DNA from: Saprospiraceae bacterium
Lineage (GTDB): Bacteria; Bacteroidota; Bacteroidia; Chitinophagales; Saprospiraceae
Assembly (NCBI GenBank): GCA_016710265.1
Contig: JADJJL010000006.1
Coordinates: 186,001 to 250,000, forward strand
Direction of reading: 5' to 3'
Length of the DNA stretch: 64,000 bases
Position numbers and translations under genes: made by a program. The notes under the pieces are model-generated. The model had not been told where the DNA came from. It saw only the letters and a program-made list of their open reading frames with translations, and made no database searches. Below, in pieces: positions 19,367 through 27,236 of this stretch; position 1 is the stretch's first letter, and each line of letters opens with the position of its first letter.

Positions 19367-19395
19367 AAGTGGGTCGTTTGGTAAGCGACCCACTT
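19367..19395 (-). terminator. Intrinsic terminator of the 19410-21836 gene
   Basis: AAGTGGGTCG (19367-19376) pairs perfectly with CGACCCACTT (19386-19395) around a 9-nt loop. On the minus strand it is followed by a T-rich run. It lies 15 nt past the stop of the upstream T9SS protein gene. Confidence 0.85.
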
Positions 19396-19409
19396 CTTAT
19401 AATAGTTAA

Positions 19410-21836
19410 TTATGGTTTTACAAATTTAATAGCGTCTTTAATTCCATACCTGTCAGTATATTGCAAAATATATACCCCGGGTTTAAGTTCTAAATTTACA
19501 TTTAAAAATGAACCTTTAAAATTACCTTTATAAATTGTTTGATGATAGATATTAAAAATTTCAAAAATTGTAAAATCTAACATTGAGAAAATGTTAATTT
19601 CATTATTTTTAATTGGATTGGGAGCTATAAACAAATCCTGCTTCTTATTTCTATTATAGCTCCTTGATGAACCTTCTCCTTGAAAGTTGTCTTCATCGCA
19701 ATTTAAATATGGTATATAAAATCTTTTAAAACATGTAGGACTGCTACATAAATATACTGTCAAGTATATATCTTCGTCAAACGCACCTAGTGTCCCAGAA
19801 GGAAGGCTTCCCATTTGATTGTTTACATTGAACGGATCATTTGGAGAAGCTACAGAATTGGATCTATAACATAAGCTTCCTGATCCTGAATTTTTGACTT
19901 CCAGATCAATTGAAAATTCCCCATCTTCGCAATAATACTTTTTAACATAAGCTTCCAAATTGCATTCAGAGTTATCAGAAGAGCATGGTTTGGGAGGACA
20001 TACAATAAATTCAACCTCACATTCCTCGTCAAAATCATCAATCAGTTTGATTTTTATACAACCACCGGTGATTAAGCCACCATCTATTTGATGATCATTA
20101 TTATAACTATATAGATCAACATAACTTGCGTTTTTATACAATTCATAATCTCCAAAATACATTAATCTTGGCACATTAAGCTGAAAAGACCATGTGTCAT
20201 CTGATCCTGTGGAGGAAGAATTATTATCACATAATATATCAAAAATCTTTAATTTATTAAAAGCAGTGCATAAACCACAAAAATCAGGAGGAGTGATTAG
20301 AAATTCATATTCACAAGTTCCAATTTGGACAATTAAATCCCAACTACCTTCTTGGATGAGAAATGGACCTAAAATAATAGTTTCGTCGCCAATGCCATTT
20401 TCAAGTGAGTAAATACCTGTTTCATTTGGATACGGTTCATCTAAAATTCTAGTTAGTGTCCAGTTTCTAAAATAAGAATATCCAATTTGTAAAGTTACAT
20501 AGTAATAATCATCAGAAATATAATCGTCGGTTTCATTATCATAACAAGCACTTATAGTCCTATTTACAACCATTTCATTAAAATCCTCTAGACAAACTTC
20601 TATCATATTTGTTGAGACTGCAGGAAGAAACTTATTGTTGGCTTTAAAGTAAAGCAATGCAAATATTTCCCTACAGTCATCCACTGAAAAATCATCTGCC
20701 GCAACTTGAAAACAAAAAGTTTGTGTTTCATGGTCAATGGTAAGATTGTAAATAGTAAAATTTGGTACTATAACAGTATCTAAAAGCCACTCACCACAAA
20801 TTGGTGGAAGAATGTAGTCACCGCATATAGTTATAGTATCATCTTCACAAGAAGAATACATGATTCCAATCCCTTCATAATTGAGAGGTGAATCATAAAG
20901 CGTACCGGACCCGAATGCACTGTCATCACAATCTTCACAAATACCATCAATATATGCGTATCCAAAATGGCATCCTTGACCACAATCCGCAGCCATTATT
21001 TCGAGTGTTGCAATATTTCCAATCTGATCAGATGGAATTATAATTTTATGGCATGCCCAATCAATGGAATCAATGGGATCAAAATCACAAATACTATCAG
21101 TCCTTTCAGCATGACAATTTATAATTGAGGCATCGATACATAAATCACTATACGGTGCCAGATCGCACATAATACTGAAAAAAGGTTGCGAGTTGGTATG
21201 ACCTGAAGGATTTTCTAAAACAGCAGCAAACCAAATAGAAAAAATTCTATTTTCTTCCGTGACTTTAAAGCGCTTTTTAATTCTATTGGCATCAAAATGC
21301 CCTTGACATACATCTCCAGTATGGCCATATCTGTTATTTATGAGAAGAGATTTACTTCCAAATTTAGTTCTTGGAATTTGTACTAGAGGATCAGTTCCAC
21401 CGGAAACAATTTCAAATCTCCTGAAAGCAGGTAATGAACTTGAAGTCCAAGTTACAGGAACACCACCTGTTGTTTTTGGTTCGCATTCATCGCTACCTGT
21501 AAGATAACTACTTGTCTCCCCAAAGTAAAAATCAAAATCATCCTCAAACCCACCATTATCACACACAAAAGTGTCTGTCTGTGCGAGTAATCGAGAGTTA
21601 GACGCAGTAAATAAAGTAGATAAAATTAGTATTGCAAGAATCCTTAAAAGTAGCAATGGCTTGAAAGTTGCCGATTGAAGTAGCTGCTTTAAACGGCCAG
21701 ACAAAGGCACTAAGACCCCATCATGGCATGTACTAGTTAAAGGTGAAATAATAGACTGCAATTTACTTGTTGCAGTTTGCAATTGATTGTAATGAGCGAA
21801 ATTACAATAAGTCAGAGAAAAAAATAACTTATTCAT
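19410..21836 (-). CDS. Secreted hypothetical protein with T9SS type A C-terminal domain; start uncertain
   Basis: The longest frame codes for 808 aa. The C-terminal 75 residues (FIAPNPIKNNEINIF ... LELKPGVYILQYTD ... IKFVKP) are a T9SS type A sorting domain. The central part is rich in Cys, Asp and aromatic residues and may contain a jelly-roll-like domain (about 85-300) and Ig-like modules; no enzyme motif is seen. Oddly, the hydrophobic signal segment is at residues about 58-86, after a 55-residue preamble. A GTG start at 21710 would give a 766-aa protein with a standard signal peptide (RLKQ then hydrophobic, cleaved after LLAQ). The preamble DNA holds two inverted repeats (21756-21775, 21787-21807), which suggests that it is an untranslated leader. 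Ligand unknown. Confidence 0.75.
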   Translation of the reverse strand: MNKLFFSLTYCNFAHYNQLQTATSKLQSIISPLTSTCHDGVLVPLSGRLKQLLQSATFKPLLLLRILAILILSTLFTASNSRLLAQTDTFVCDNGGFEDDFDFYFGETSSYLTGSDECEPKTTGGVPVTWTSSSLPAFRRFEIVSGGTDPLVQIPRTKFGSKSLLINNRYGHTGDVCQGHFDANRIKKRFKVTEENRIFSIWFAAVLENPSGHTNSQPFFSIMCDLAPYSDLCIDASIINCHAERTDSICDFDPIDSIDWACHKIIIPSDQIGNIATLEIMAADCGQGCHFGYAYIDGICEDCDDSAFGSGTLYDSPLNYEGIGIMYSSCEDDTITICGDYILPPICGEWLLDTVIVPNFTIYNLTIDHETQTFCFQVAADDFSVDDCREIFALLYFKANNKFLPAVSTNMIEVCLEDFNEMVVNRTISACYDNETDDYISDDYYYVTLQIGYSYFRNWTLTRILDEPYPNETGIYSLENGIGDETIILGPFLIQEGSWDLIVQIGTCEYEFLITPPDFCGLCTAFNKLKIFDILCDNNSSSTGSDDTWSFQLNVPRLMYFGDYELYKNASYVDLYSYNNDHQIDGGLITGGCIKIKLIDDFDEECEVEFIVCPPKPCSSDNSECNLEAYVKKYYCEDGEFSIDLEVKNSGSGSLCYRSNSVASPNDPFNVNNQMGSLPSGTLGAFDEDIYLTVYLCSSPTCFKRFYIPYLNCDEDNFQGEGSSRSYNRNKKQDLFIAPNPIKNNEINIFSMLDFTIFEIFNIYHQTIYKGNFKGSFLNVNLELKPGVYILQYTDRYGIKDAIKFVKP

Positions 21837-21855
21837 AATTTAAATAATATTAGTT

Positions 21856-21920
21856 ACACATCTGCGCACCGAGGCTATTTTAAGGCCAGGGAGTGTTTGG
21901 ATCGGTTCACAGGCATGTGT
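21856..21920 (-). other. Possible structured leader upstream of the 19410-21836 gene
   Basis: ACACAT (21856-21861) and ATGTGT (21915-21920) can close a stem. Inside it GGCC-TTAAAATA-GCC and GC-rich words can form a second hairpin. The region precedes a gene whose start is ambiguous. It is a weak structural suggestion only; no known riboswitch class is recognised. Confidence 0.25.
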
Positions 21921-22089
21921 AAGCAGCAAATTGAATCTCTTTATCTCACTTAAGACTCTTTGACTAGGAGATTCGCTGTAAAGATAATCAATTATTTTTA
22001 AGAAAAGTTTCACAAAACATTAAAACATTGAAAAATCAGGGTTTACCCTTATAACAAAAGTTATATTGGATTAGTCAGGAAAATTACAA

Positions 22090-24435
22090 TTAGGGGCTTT
22101 TTGGCATCTTAAATTCAAAAAAAATAAATGGTGAATTTGTAGGCCCAATAGGGCAGAATAAGTTAATATGTTTGTCTCCCAAGGTAAACTTGATGGGATC
22201 CACTGCAGATTTGGTCCGTAAATAATACATGCCCGTTTTAAGTCCTTGCTGCCAGGCGTGAAAATGCATGGAAGAAAGTTTGCCAAAAGTGACATTTTCA
22301 AGGAATAAATTGAGACTCTGGGATTGACAGATAAACGCTCCTCTGTCGGCACTCATGTCTATGATGGCACGCTGACTGATTTCCCAGCCTGTTTTATAAA
22401 GTTCTTTGAGTTCTTGTGGGATAGAAGGAATTCTTTGTACAGAACCGTTGTGGGCCATTAGGGTTTCTTTCATTTCTGTGTTCCACAAACCCAAACGGAT
22501 GAGGTCTTCCAGTAAATGCTTGTTGACGACCATGTATTCTCCGGACAGAGTTCTTCTCGTATAAAAATTGGAAGTGTATGGTTCAAAACATTCATTGTTG
22601 CCTAGTATTTGAGAAGTAGAAGCAGTGGGCATCGGAGCCAACAGCAAGCTGTTTCTAATACCGTGGGTCATCACCTCTTTTCTAAGGGCCTCCCAATCGT
22701 AACGACCTGGTGTAGGTTCGATTCCCCACATGTCAAACTGGAATTCGCCCTTACTGATGGGGCTTCCTGCAAAAGTCTCATAGGCACCATGTTTTTTAGC
22801 CAATTCGCAGGATTCACTGACGGCGGCGTAATAGATGGTTTCAAAAATTTCTTTGTTTAGTTTTTTTGCACCTTCAGAATCAAAAGGAAAACGCATCAAA
22901 ATAAATGCATCGGCCAAACCTTGTACTCCAATTCCAATCGGTCTGTGTCTGAAGTTAGAATTGCGGGCTTCAGGGATTGGGTAATAGTTGATGTCAATAA
23001 TCTTATTCAGATTTCTGGTGATGACCTTGGTAACCTCTTCCAAGGTTTTAAAATTGAATTTTTTATTTTCAACAAATTTGGAAAGAGAGATACTGGCTAA
23101 ATTACACACGGCTACTTCATCAGGAGCGGTGTACTCTATGATTTCAGTACACAAATTTGAAGAACGGATGGTGCCTAGATTTTTCTGATTTGATTTTTTA
23201 TTGGCGGCATCTTTGTACAAGATGTACGGGGTTCCGGTTTCAATTTGGCTTTCAAGAATATTAAACCACAATTCCTGGGCACGTACGATTTTTCGGGCTT
23301 TGCCTTCTGCTTCGTATTGATGGTAAAGTGCTTCAAATTCTCCTCCATAGGTGTCATATAATCCTGGGGCTTCGTTGGGACAAAACAAAGACCACTGACC
23401 ATCTTCTTTTACACGCTGCATAAATAGATCTGGGATCCATAAAGCATAGAATAAATCTCTGGCGCGCATTTCTTCTTTGCCATGATTTTTCTTTAACTCC
23501 AGAAAATCTTCGATGTCTGCATGCCATGGTTCAATGTAAACTGCGAATGCACCTTTTCTTTTACCACCTCCTTGATCCACGTATCTCGCAGTATCATTGA
23601 ATACCTTGAGCATTGGAATGATACCATTGGAAGTGCCCCCAGTCCCTTTAATATAGGATCCTTTGGCCCTGACATTGTGAACACTTATGCCAATTCCACC
23701 AGCAGATTGGGAAATCTTGGCGCAACGACTTAAGGTTTCAAAAATACCTGAAATGGAATCATCGGTCATGCTTAACAAGAAACAGGAAGACAATTGGGGT
23801 TTTGGGGTCCCCGCATTGAATAGAGTGGGAGTCGCATGTACGAACCATTTTTCAGACATGAGATTGTAAGTCTCAATCGCGGAATCAATGTCCCATCCGT
23901 GTATTCCGACGGCTGCTCTCATGAGGAGGTGTTGTGGGCGTTCCACCACCTTTTTATCCATGCGAAGCAAATAGGATCTCTCCAAAGTTTTAAACCCAAA
24001 ATAATCAAAACTGTAATCGCGATCATAAATAATGGCAGAATCCAGCGTATCGGTATTTTGACGGATGACCTCTATGGTTTCGTCGCTGATGAGTCCTGCT
24101 TTTTGTTGGGTATTTGGATCGATATAAGTATATAAAGCCTCCATGGTTTCCGAAAAAGATTTGTTCGTGCTTTTATGAAGATTGGAGACTGCGATTCGGG
24201 CGGCCAGGATGGCATAATCCGGGTGAACTGCTGCTAGAGAGGCAGCGGTTTCTGCCGCAAGATTATCAAGCTCAGTGGTTTTTACGCCATCAAACAATCC
24301 TTGGATGACTTTCTTTGAAATTTCTATGGAATCCACAAACAATGGATCCAGACCGTAGCACAATTTTTTGATTCGCGCGGTAATTTTGTCGAAACTGACG
24401 CTTTCACGTTTGCTATTACGCTTGATGACTTGCAT
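22090..24435 (-). CDS. nrdA: Ribonucleoside-diphosphate reductase, class I alpha subunit
   Basis: The 781-aa protein has an ATP-cone (residues about 3-90) and the ten-stranded barrel of class I large subunits. Key residues are visible: Cys218 in QLSSCFLL and Cys444 in VAVCNLAS (redox pair), catalytic Cys429 with Asn427 and Glu431 in SSNLCTEIIE, the MPTASTSQILGNNE loop, and radical-relay tyrosines 737-738 in GMYYLRT. It reduces ribonucleotides to deoxyribonucleotides with NrdB. After residue 750 the tail is only about 30 residues, with one cysteine (761) and no C-terminal Cys pair. That pair normally passes electrons from thioredoxin. An adjacent T8 run suggests a frameshift (see findings). 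It lies 50 nt after nrdB in one operon. Confidence 0.95.
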   Translation of the reverse strand: MQVIKRNSKRESVSFDKITARIKKLCYGLDPLFVDSIEISKKVIQGLFDGVKTTELDNLAAETAASLAAVHPDYAILAARIAVSNLHKSTNKSFSETMEALYTYIDPNTQQKAGLISDETIEVIRQNTDTLDSAIIYDRDYSFDYFGFKTLERSYLLRMDKKVVERPQHLLMRAAVGIHGWDIDSAIETYNLMSEKWFVHATPTLFNAGTPKPQLSSCFLLSMTDDSISGIFETLSRCAKISQSAGGIGISVHNVRAKGSYIKGTGGTSNGIIPMLKVFNDTARYVDQGGGKRKGAFAVYIEPWHADIEDFLELKKNHGKEEMRARDLFYALWIPDLFMQRVKEDGQWSLFCPNEAPGLYDTYGGEFEALYHQYEAEGKARKIVRAQELWFNILESQIETGTPYILYKDAANKKSNQKNLGTIRSSNLCTEIIEYTAPDEVAVCNLASISLSKFVENKKFNFKTLEEVTKVITRNLNKIIDINYYPIPEARNSNFRHRPIGIGVQGLADAFILMRFPFDSEGAKKLNKEIFETIYYAAVSESCELAKKHGAYETFAGSPISKGEFQFDMWGIEPTPGRYDWEALRKEVMTHGIRNSLLLAPMPTASTSQILGNNECFEPYTSNFYTRRTLSGEYMVVNKHLLEDLIRLGLWNTEMKETLMAHNGSVQRIPSIPQELKELYKTGWEISQRAIIDMSADRGAFICQSQSLNLFLENVTFGKLSSMHFHAWQQGLKTGMYYLRTKSAVDPIKFTLGDKHINLFCPIGPTNSPFIFFEFKMPKSP

Positions 24436-24485
24436 GATATAAAAAATTAAGAGTTAAAAAAAACGGTTTGAAGAATTGAGTTTAA

Positions 24486-25463
24486 TTAAAATTCTTCGTC
24501 AATGGTGAATACCTTTTTTTCATGCCCGGCGGTCACCCCGGCTTTTTGGTATTCTGCTACACGCTTTTCAAAAAAATTGGTTTTACCCTGTATTGAAATC
24601 ATATCCATCCAGGGGAATGGATTTTCAGAATGGTAGAATTTTTCATTGCCCAATGACATCAATAATCTGTCAGCCACAAACTCAATGTATTGGCACATCA
24701 TTCCGGCGTTCATACCTATCAATGCAACAGGTATGGCGTCCGTAACAAATTCTTTTTCTATTTCTACGGCTTCAGTAATAATATTTTGAAGGGTTTCTTT
24801 GGGTAGTTTATTGACAATGTGTTGATTGTACAACAGACAGGCAAAATCACAGTGCATTCCTTCATCTCTGCTGATGAGTTCATTTGAAAAACTCAAACCT
24901 GGCATTAGGCCACGTTTCTTTAACCAGAAAATAGAACAAAATGAACCGCTAAAAAAGATTCCCTCTACCGCTGCAAAAGCAACCAATTGTTCAATAAAAC
25001 TCCCTTGACTAATCCAACGGAGCGCCCAGTCAGCTTTTTTACGAACACATGGAAGATTGTCAATGGCGTTGAATAAATAATTTTTTTCAGTGCTGTCTTT
25101 AATGTAAGTGTCTATTAAGAGAGAATAGGTTTCAGAATGTATATTTTCCATCATGATCTGAAATCCGTAGAAAAACTTGGCTTCTGTGTATTGTACCGCT
25201 CGAACCATGTTTTCAGCCAAATTTTCATTGACGATTCCATCACTGGCAGCAAAGAAAGCCAATACATGTTTTATAAAATGTTGTTCGTCTTTATTGAGTT
25301 TAGTGTCCCAGTCCACCAGGTCTGCTTGGAGGTCAATCTCCTCTGCGGTCCAAAAACTTGCTTCAGAATCTTTATAAAATTTCCATATATCATCATGTTG
25401 TATCGGAAAAAGGACAAAACGATGTGGATTTTCTTGAAGTAAAGGTTCTGTATTTTGATTCAT
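24486..25463 (-). CDS. nrdB: Ribonucleoside-diphosphate reductase, class I beta (radical) subunit
   Basis: The 325-aa protein is a ferritin-like R2 subunit of the eukaryote-like branch. Metal ligands are visible: Asp75 in FFAASDGIVNENL, Glu106 and His109 in MENIHSETYS, Glu167 in AAVEGIFF, and Glu201 and His204 in SRDEGMHC. The radical tyrosine is Tyr113, four residues after His109, as in class Ia enzymes. The C-terminus (VFTIDEEF) is the short acidic tail that docks into NrdA. It makes and stores the tyrosyl radical used by the downstream nrdA. A -7 element TACCTTTG (25519-25512, minus strand) lies about 50 nt upstream of the start, and a 9-bp inverted repeat lies farther upstream. Confidence 0.97.
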   Translation of the reverse strand: MNQNTEPLLQENPHRFVLFPIQHDDIWKFYKDSEASFWTAEEIDLQADLVDWDTKLNKDEQHFIKHVLAFFAASDGIVNENLAENMVRAVQYTEAKFFYGFQIMMENIHSETYSLLIDTYIKDSTEKNYLFNAIDNLPCVRKKADWALRWISQGSFIEQLVAFAAVEGIFFSGSFCSIFWLKKRGLMPGLSFSNELISRDEGMHCDFACLLYNQHIVNKLPKETLQNIITEAVEIEKEFVTDAIPVALIGMNAGMMCQYIEFVADRLLMSLGNEKFYHSENPFPWMDMISIQGKTNFFEKRVAEYQKAGVTAGHEKKVFTIDEEF

Positions 25464-25511
25464 TTTAAGAGTTTGATGGTTGGTTTTAAATACTTTTTAT
25501 TTTAGGGGGCT

Positions 25512-25519
25512 CAAAGGTA
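25512..25519 (-). promoter_or_regulatory. Putative -7 element for nrdBA (TACCTTTG)
   Basis: On the minus strand the octamer is TACCTTTG, an exact match to TAnnTTTG, about 50 nt before the nrdB ATG. No good -33 TTTG is visible upstream. Confidence 0.5.
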
Positions 25520-25663
25520 TCAGGAAGTTTTAGATATATGATAATAAAATATATATATTTTTTTATTTAATTCGTAAATAAGTTTTTATGAGTAAGTTAA
25601 AATAAAAATCTGGCTTCGTTTGACAAATAAAACATATTATAATTATATGTCATATTTGTGAAA

Positions 25664-25671
25664 CAAAGATA
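25664..25671 (-). promoter_or_regulatory. Second putative -7 element for nrdBA (TATCTTTG)
   Basis: On the minus strand this octamer also matches TAnnTTTG exactly. It lies about 200 nt before nrdB, and the 9-bp inverted repeat begins 30 nt upstream of it, where a regulator could contact the polymerase. Confidence 0.4.
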
Positions 25672-25700
25672 CCTGCGCTTGCAAATTTTTTGCTGATTAC

Positions 25701-25721
25701 TTTTCCACATATTGTGGAAAA
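25701..25721. promoter_or_regulatory. Perfect 9-bp inverted repeat, candidate DnaA-type operator of nrdBA
   Basis: TTTTCCACA - TAT - TGTGGAAAA is a perfect inverted repeat. Each arm is one mismatch from the DnaA box TTATCCACA, so it reads as two head-to-head DnaA boxes. In Escherichia coli the nrdAB promoter is DnaA-controlled, which makes this placement attractive. The spacing does not fit the usual 16-bp NrdR box. Binding is inferred only. Confidence 0.5.
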
Positions 25722-25871
25722 CTTTAATAAGTTAAAGAAGAATAGGGTATTAACTATTTTAAATCAAGTGGAATACAAATAATTATTGTTTATAATACTT
25801 AAAAATAGATCCAATAATCATTTAGATATATAGGAATATAAAAATGTGATTAGGAATTTGGATCAAATCGC

Positions 25872-26825
25872 TTAAATCATTTCTTTCTTTCTAAAGAACC
25901 AGGTGATGCCGAGACTAAACAAGATGGAAATAAAGACTATCAGGAAAAAGGCAAATTTATTGTCACCAAGTCCAAATGGTATCGGTACATTCATACCAAA
26001 GAAACCTGCAATTAGGGCAGGAAACAAGAGCGTAATGGTAATGACGGTCAATCGATTTACAAACTTGTTAAGATTGTTGGAGATAATGGAGGTGTATGCC
26101 TCCATGGTACCGTTCAATATATTGGTGTACAATTGGGCAACTTCACGCGCCTGGTTGTTATCTACGATGATGTCTTCAAAGAAAATACTCAAATCTTCAT
26201 TGTCTTTAATGCCCAATAGGTCGGTCCTGCGTACCTTAATTTTTAAAAGTTCGTTGGCACTCAAAGAGTTAACAAAATAAACCAAGCTTTTTTCAATACG
26301 CAAGAGGTTTTTAAGCTCTTCGCTTCGACTGGAATTGTAAAGCTCTTCTTCTATTAGACTCCTTCTAAGATTCAGTTTCTTCAGGTATTCCAGAAACATC
26401 AATACGTTTTGTTCAAAAATTTGCAAAGCAAATAGCCTTTCATTGCGTGGATCAAATCCCCTGACTTTCATATCAGCAAACTTCTCCAGAATCGGACTTT
26501 CATGGGCACACAGAGTAATGATCTTGCCTTGGGTAAAGACAATACCTAAAGGTATGGTGATGAAAATGGGATCATTTTCCTTTTCAGTCTCGTTGATGAC
26601 AGGAGTGTGGAGAATGATGGATCTGGCTTCTTCGTATTTTTCATAACGGGCCCTTTCTTCTATATCGAGTGGGTCAGTTAAATAATCTGGAGCGATGTCC
26701 AGTTTTTCTGCCAATTGTTGAATTTCACCTTCAACCCAAGGTGGTCCGATTAGAATCCAGTGGGCTTCCCTCAGAAACTCTGGTTGATAAAACTGACCTT
26801 CTTTGATTCCAAAGTAACGGATCAT
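25872..26825 (-). CDS. corA: CorA-family magnesium/divalent cation transporter
   Basis: The 317-aa protein has the CorA plan: a soluble, charged N-terminal domain (about 1-250), a long helix, and two C-terminal membrane segments (about 257-278 and 290-311). The signature GMN is present in AGFFGMNVPIPFG at the end of the first membrane segment. The short loop after it (GLGDNKF) is acidic as in the family. The pentamer conducts Mg2+ across the inner membrane. A -7 element TATCTTTG is found upstream on the minus strand. Its 3' end faces nrdB with no close operon link. Confidence 0.93.
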   Translation of the reverse strand: MIRYFGIKEGQFYQPEFLREAHWILIGPPWVEGEIQQLAEKLDIAPDYLTDPLDIEERARYEKYEEARSIILHTPVINETEKENDPIFITIPLGIVFTQGKIITLCAHESPILEKFADMKVRGFDPRNERLFALQIFEQNVLMFLEYLKKLNLRRSLIEEELYNSSRSEELKNLLRIEKSLVYFVNSLSANELLKIKVRRTDLLGIKDNEDLSIFFEDIIVDNNQAREVAQLYTNILNGTMEAYTSIISNNLNKFVNRLTVITITLLFPALIAGFFGMNVPIPFGLGDNKFAFFLIVFISILFSLGITWFFRKKEMI

Positions 26826-27236
26826 CTTTTTCGCTTTCTGAGAATAATAAAATCATTTGTTGTTCCAGTGAGGTTTTAACCAGTGACAAAGATACAATAA
26901 TCAAGCCAAAACCTTGTATTTTTTATAGAGCTAGAATGAAAGTGTGTGAACTGTAATGAAAGGATATTGGTAGTTAAGTAGGATCCCCTCATTTTCATTG
27001 AGGCAAGTTAAAATATCAAAGCTGTTTCAATTTATGGATCGCAGAAATGTCAATTATATTTTGAATTTAAAAAATATGGATTTATATTTAATTATATATA
27101 TGATTTATTTATAATATGAAATCAATTCTGTTGTGCCCTAAACAAAAGCCATTTAAACTTGAAGTACATTCTTAAATAAAATCGCTTCTTCTTATTAATT
27201 ATTTAATATTAATTTTACATTCTCAACCATTGACCC
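26826..27236. other. Divergent spacer between corA and the arylsulfotransferase-like gene
   Basis: About 410 nt, AT-rich, without a reading frame. It contains the corA -7 candidate and a weak 5-bp inverted repeat (CCTCA at 26987 with TGAGG at 26999). I see no clear promoter for the rightward gene and no RNA gene. Confidence 0.5.
26887..26894 (-). promoter_or_regulatory. Putative -7 element for corA (TATCTTTG)
   Basis: On the minus strand the octamer matches TAnnTTTG, about 60 nt before the corA start codon. A -33 element at normal distance is not obvious. Confidence 0.4.

Larger units (their letters stand above)
25464..25871. other. Regulatory spacer upstream of nrdBA
   Basis: About 400 nt without a reading frame, very AT-rich. 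It contains two minus-strand -7-like elements (25512-25519, 25664-25671), a perfect inverted repeat (25701-25721) and a near-palindrome ACATAT-n7-ATATGT (25632-25650). The part nearest corA (25722-25871) shows nothing clear; no terminator for corA is needed here because corA also runs leftward into this spacer. Confidence 0.6.

Noticed and set aside
22071..22352. 93-aa frame overlapping the nrdA end as a separate gene
   Set aside because: It lies inside nrdA in another frame. Only its end matters, as a possible frameshifted NrdA tail.
25701..25721. NrdR box
   Set aside because: The arms and 3-nt spacer do not fit the 16-bp NrdR consensus; DnaA-like boxes fit better.
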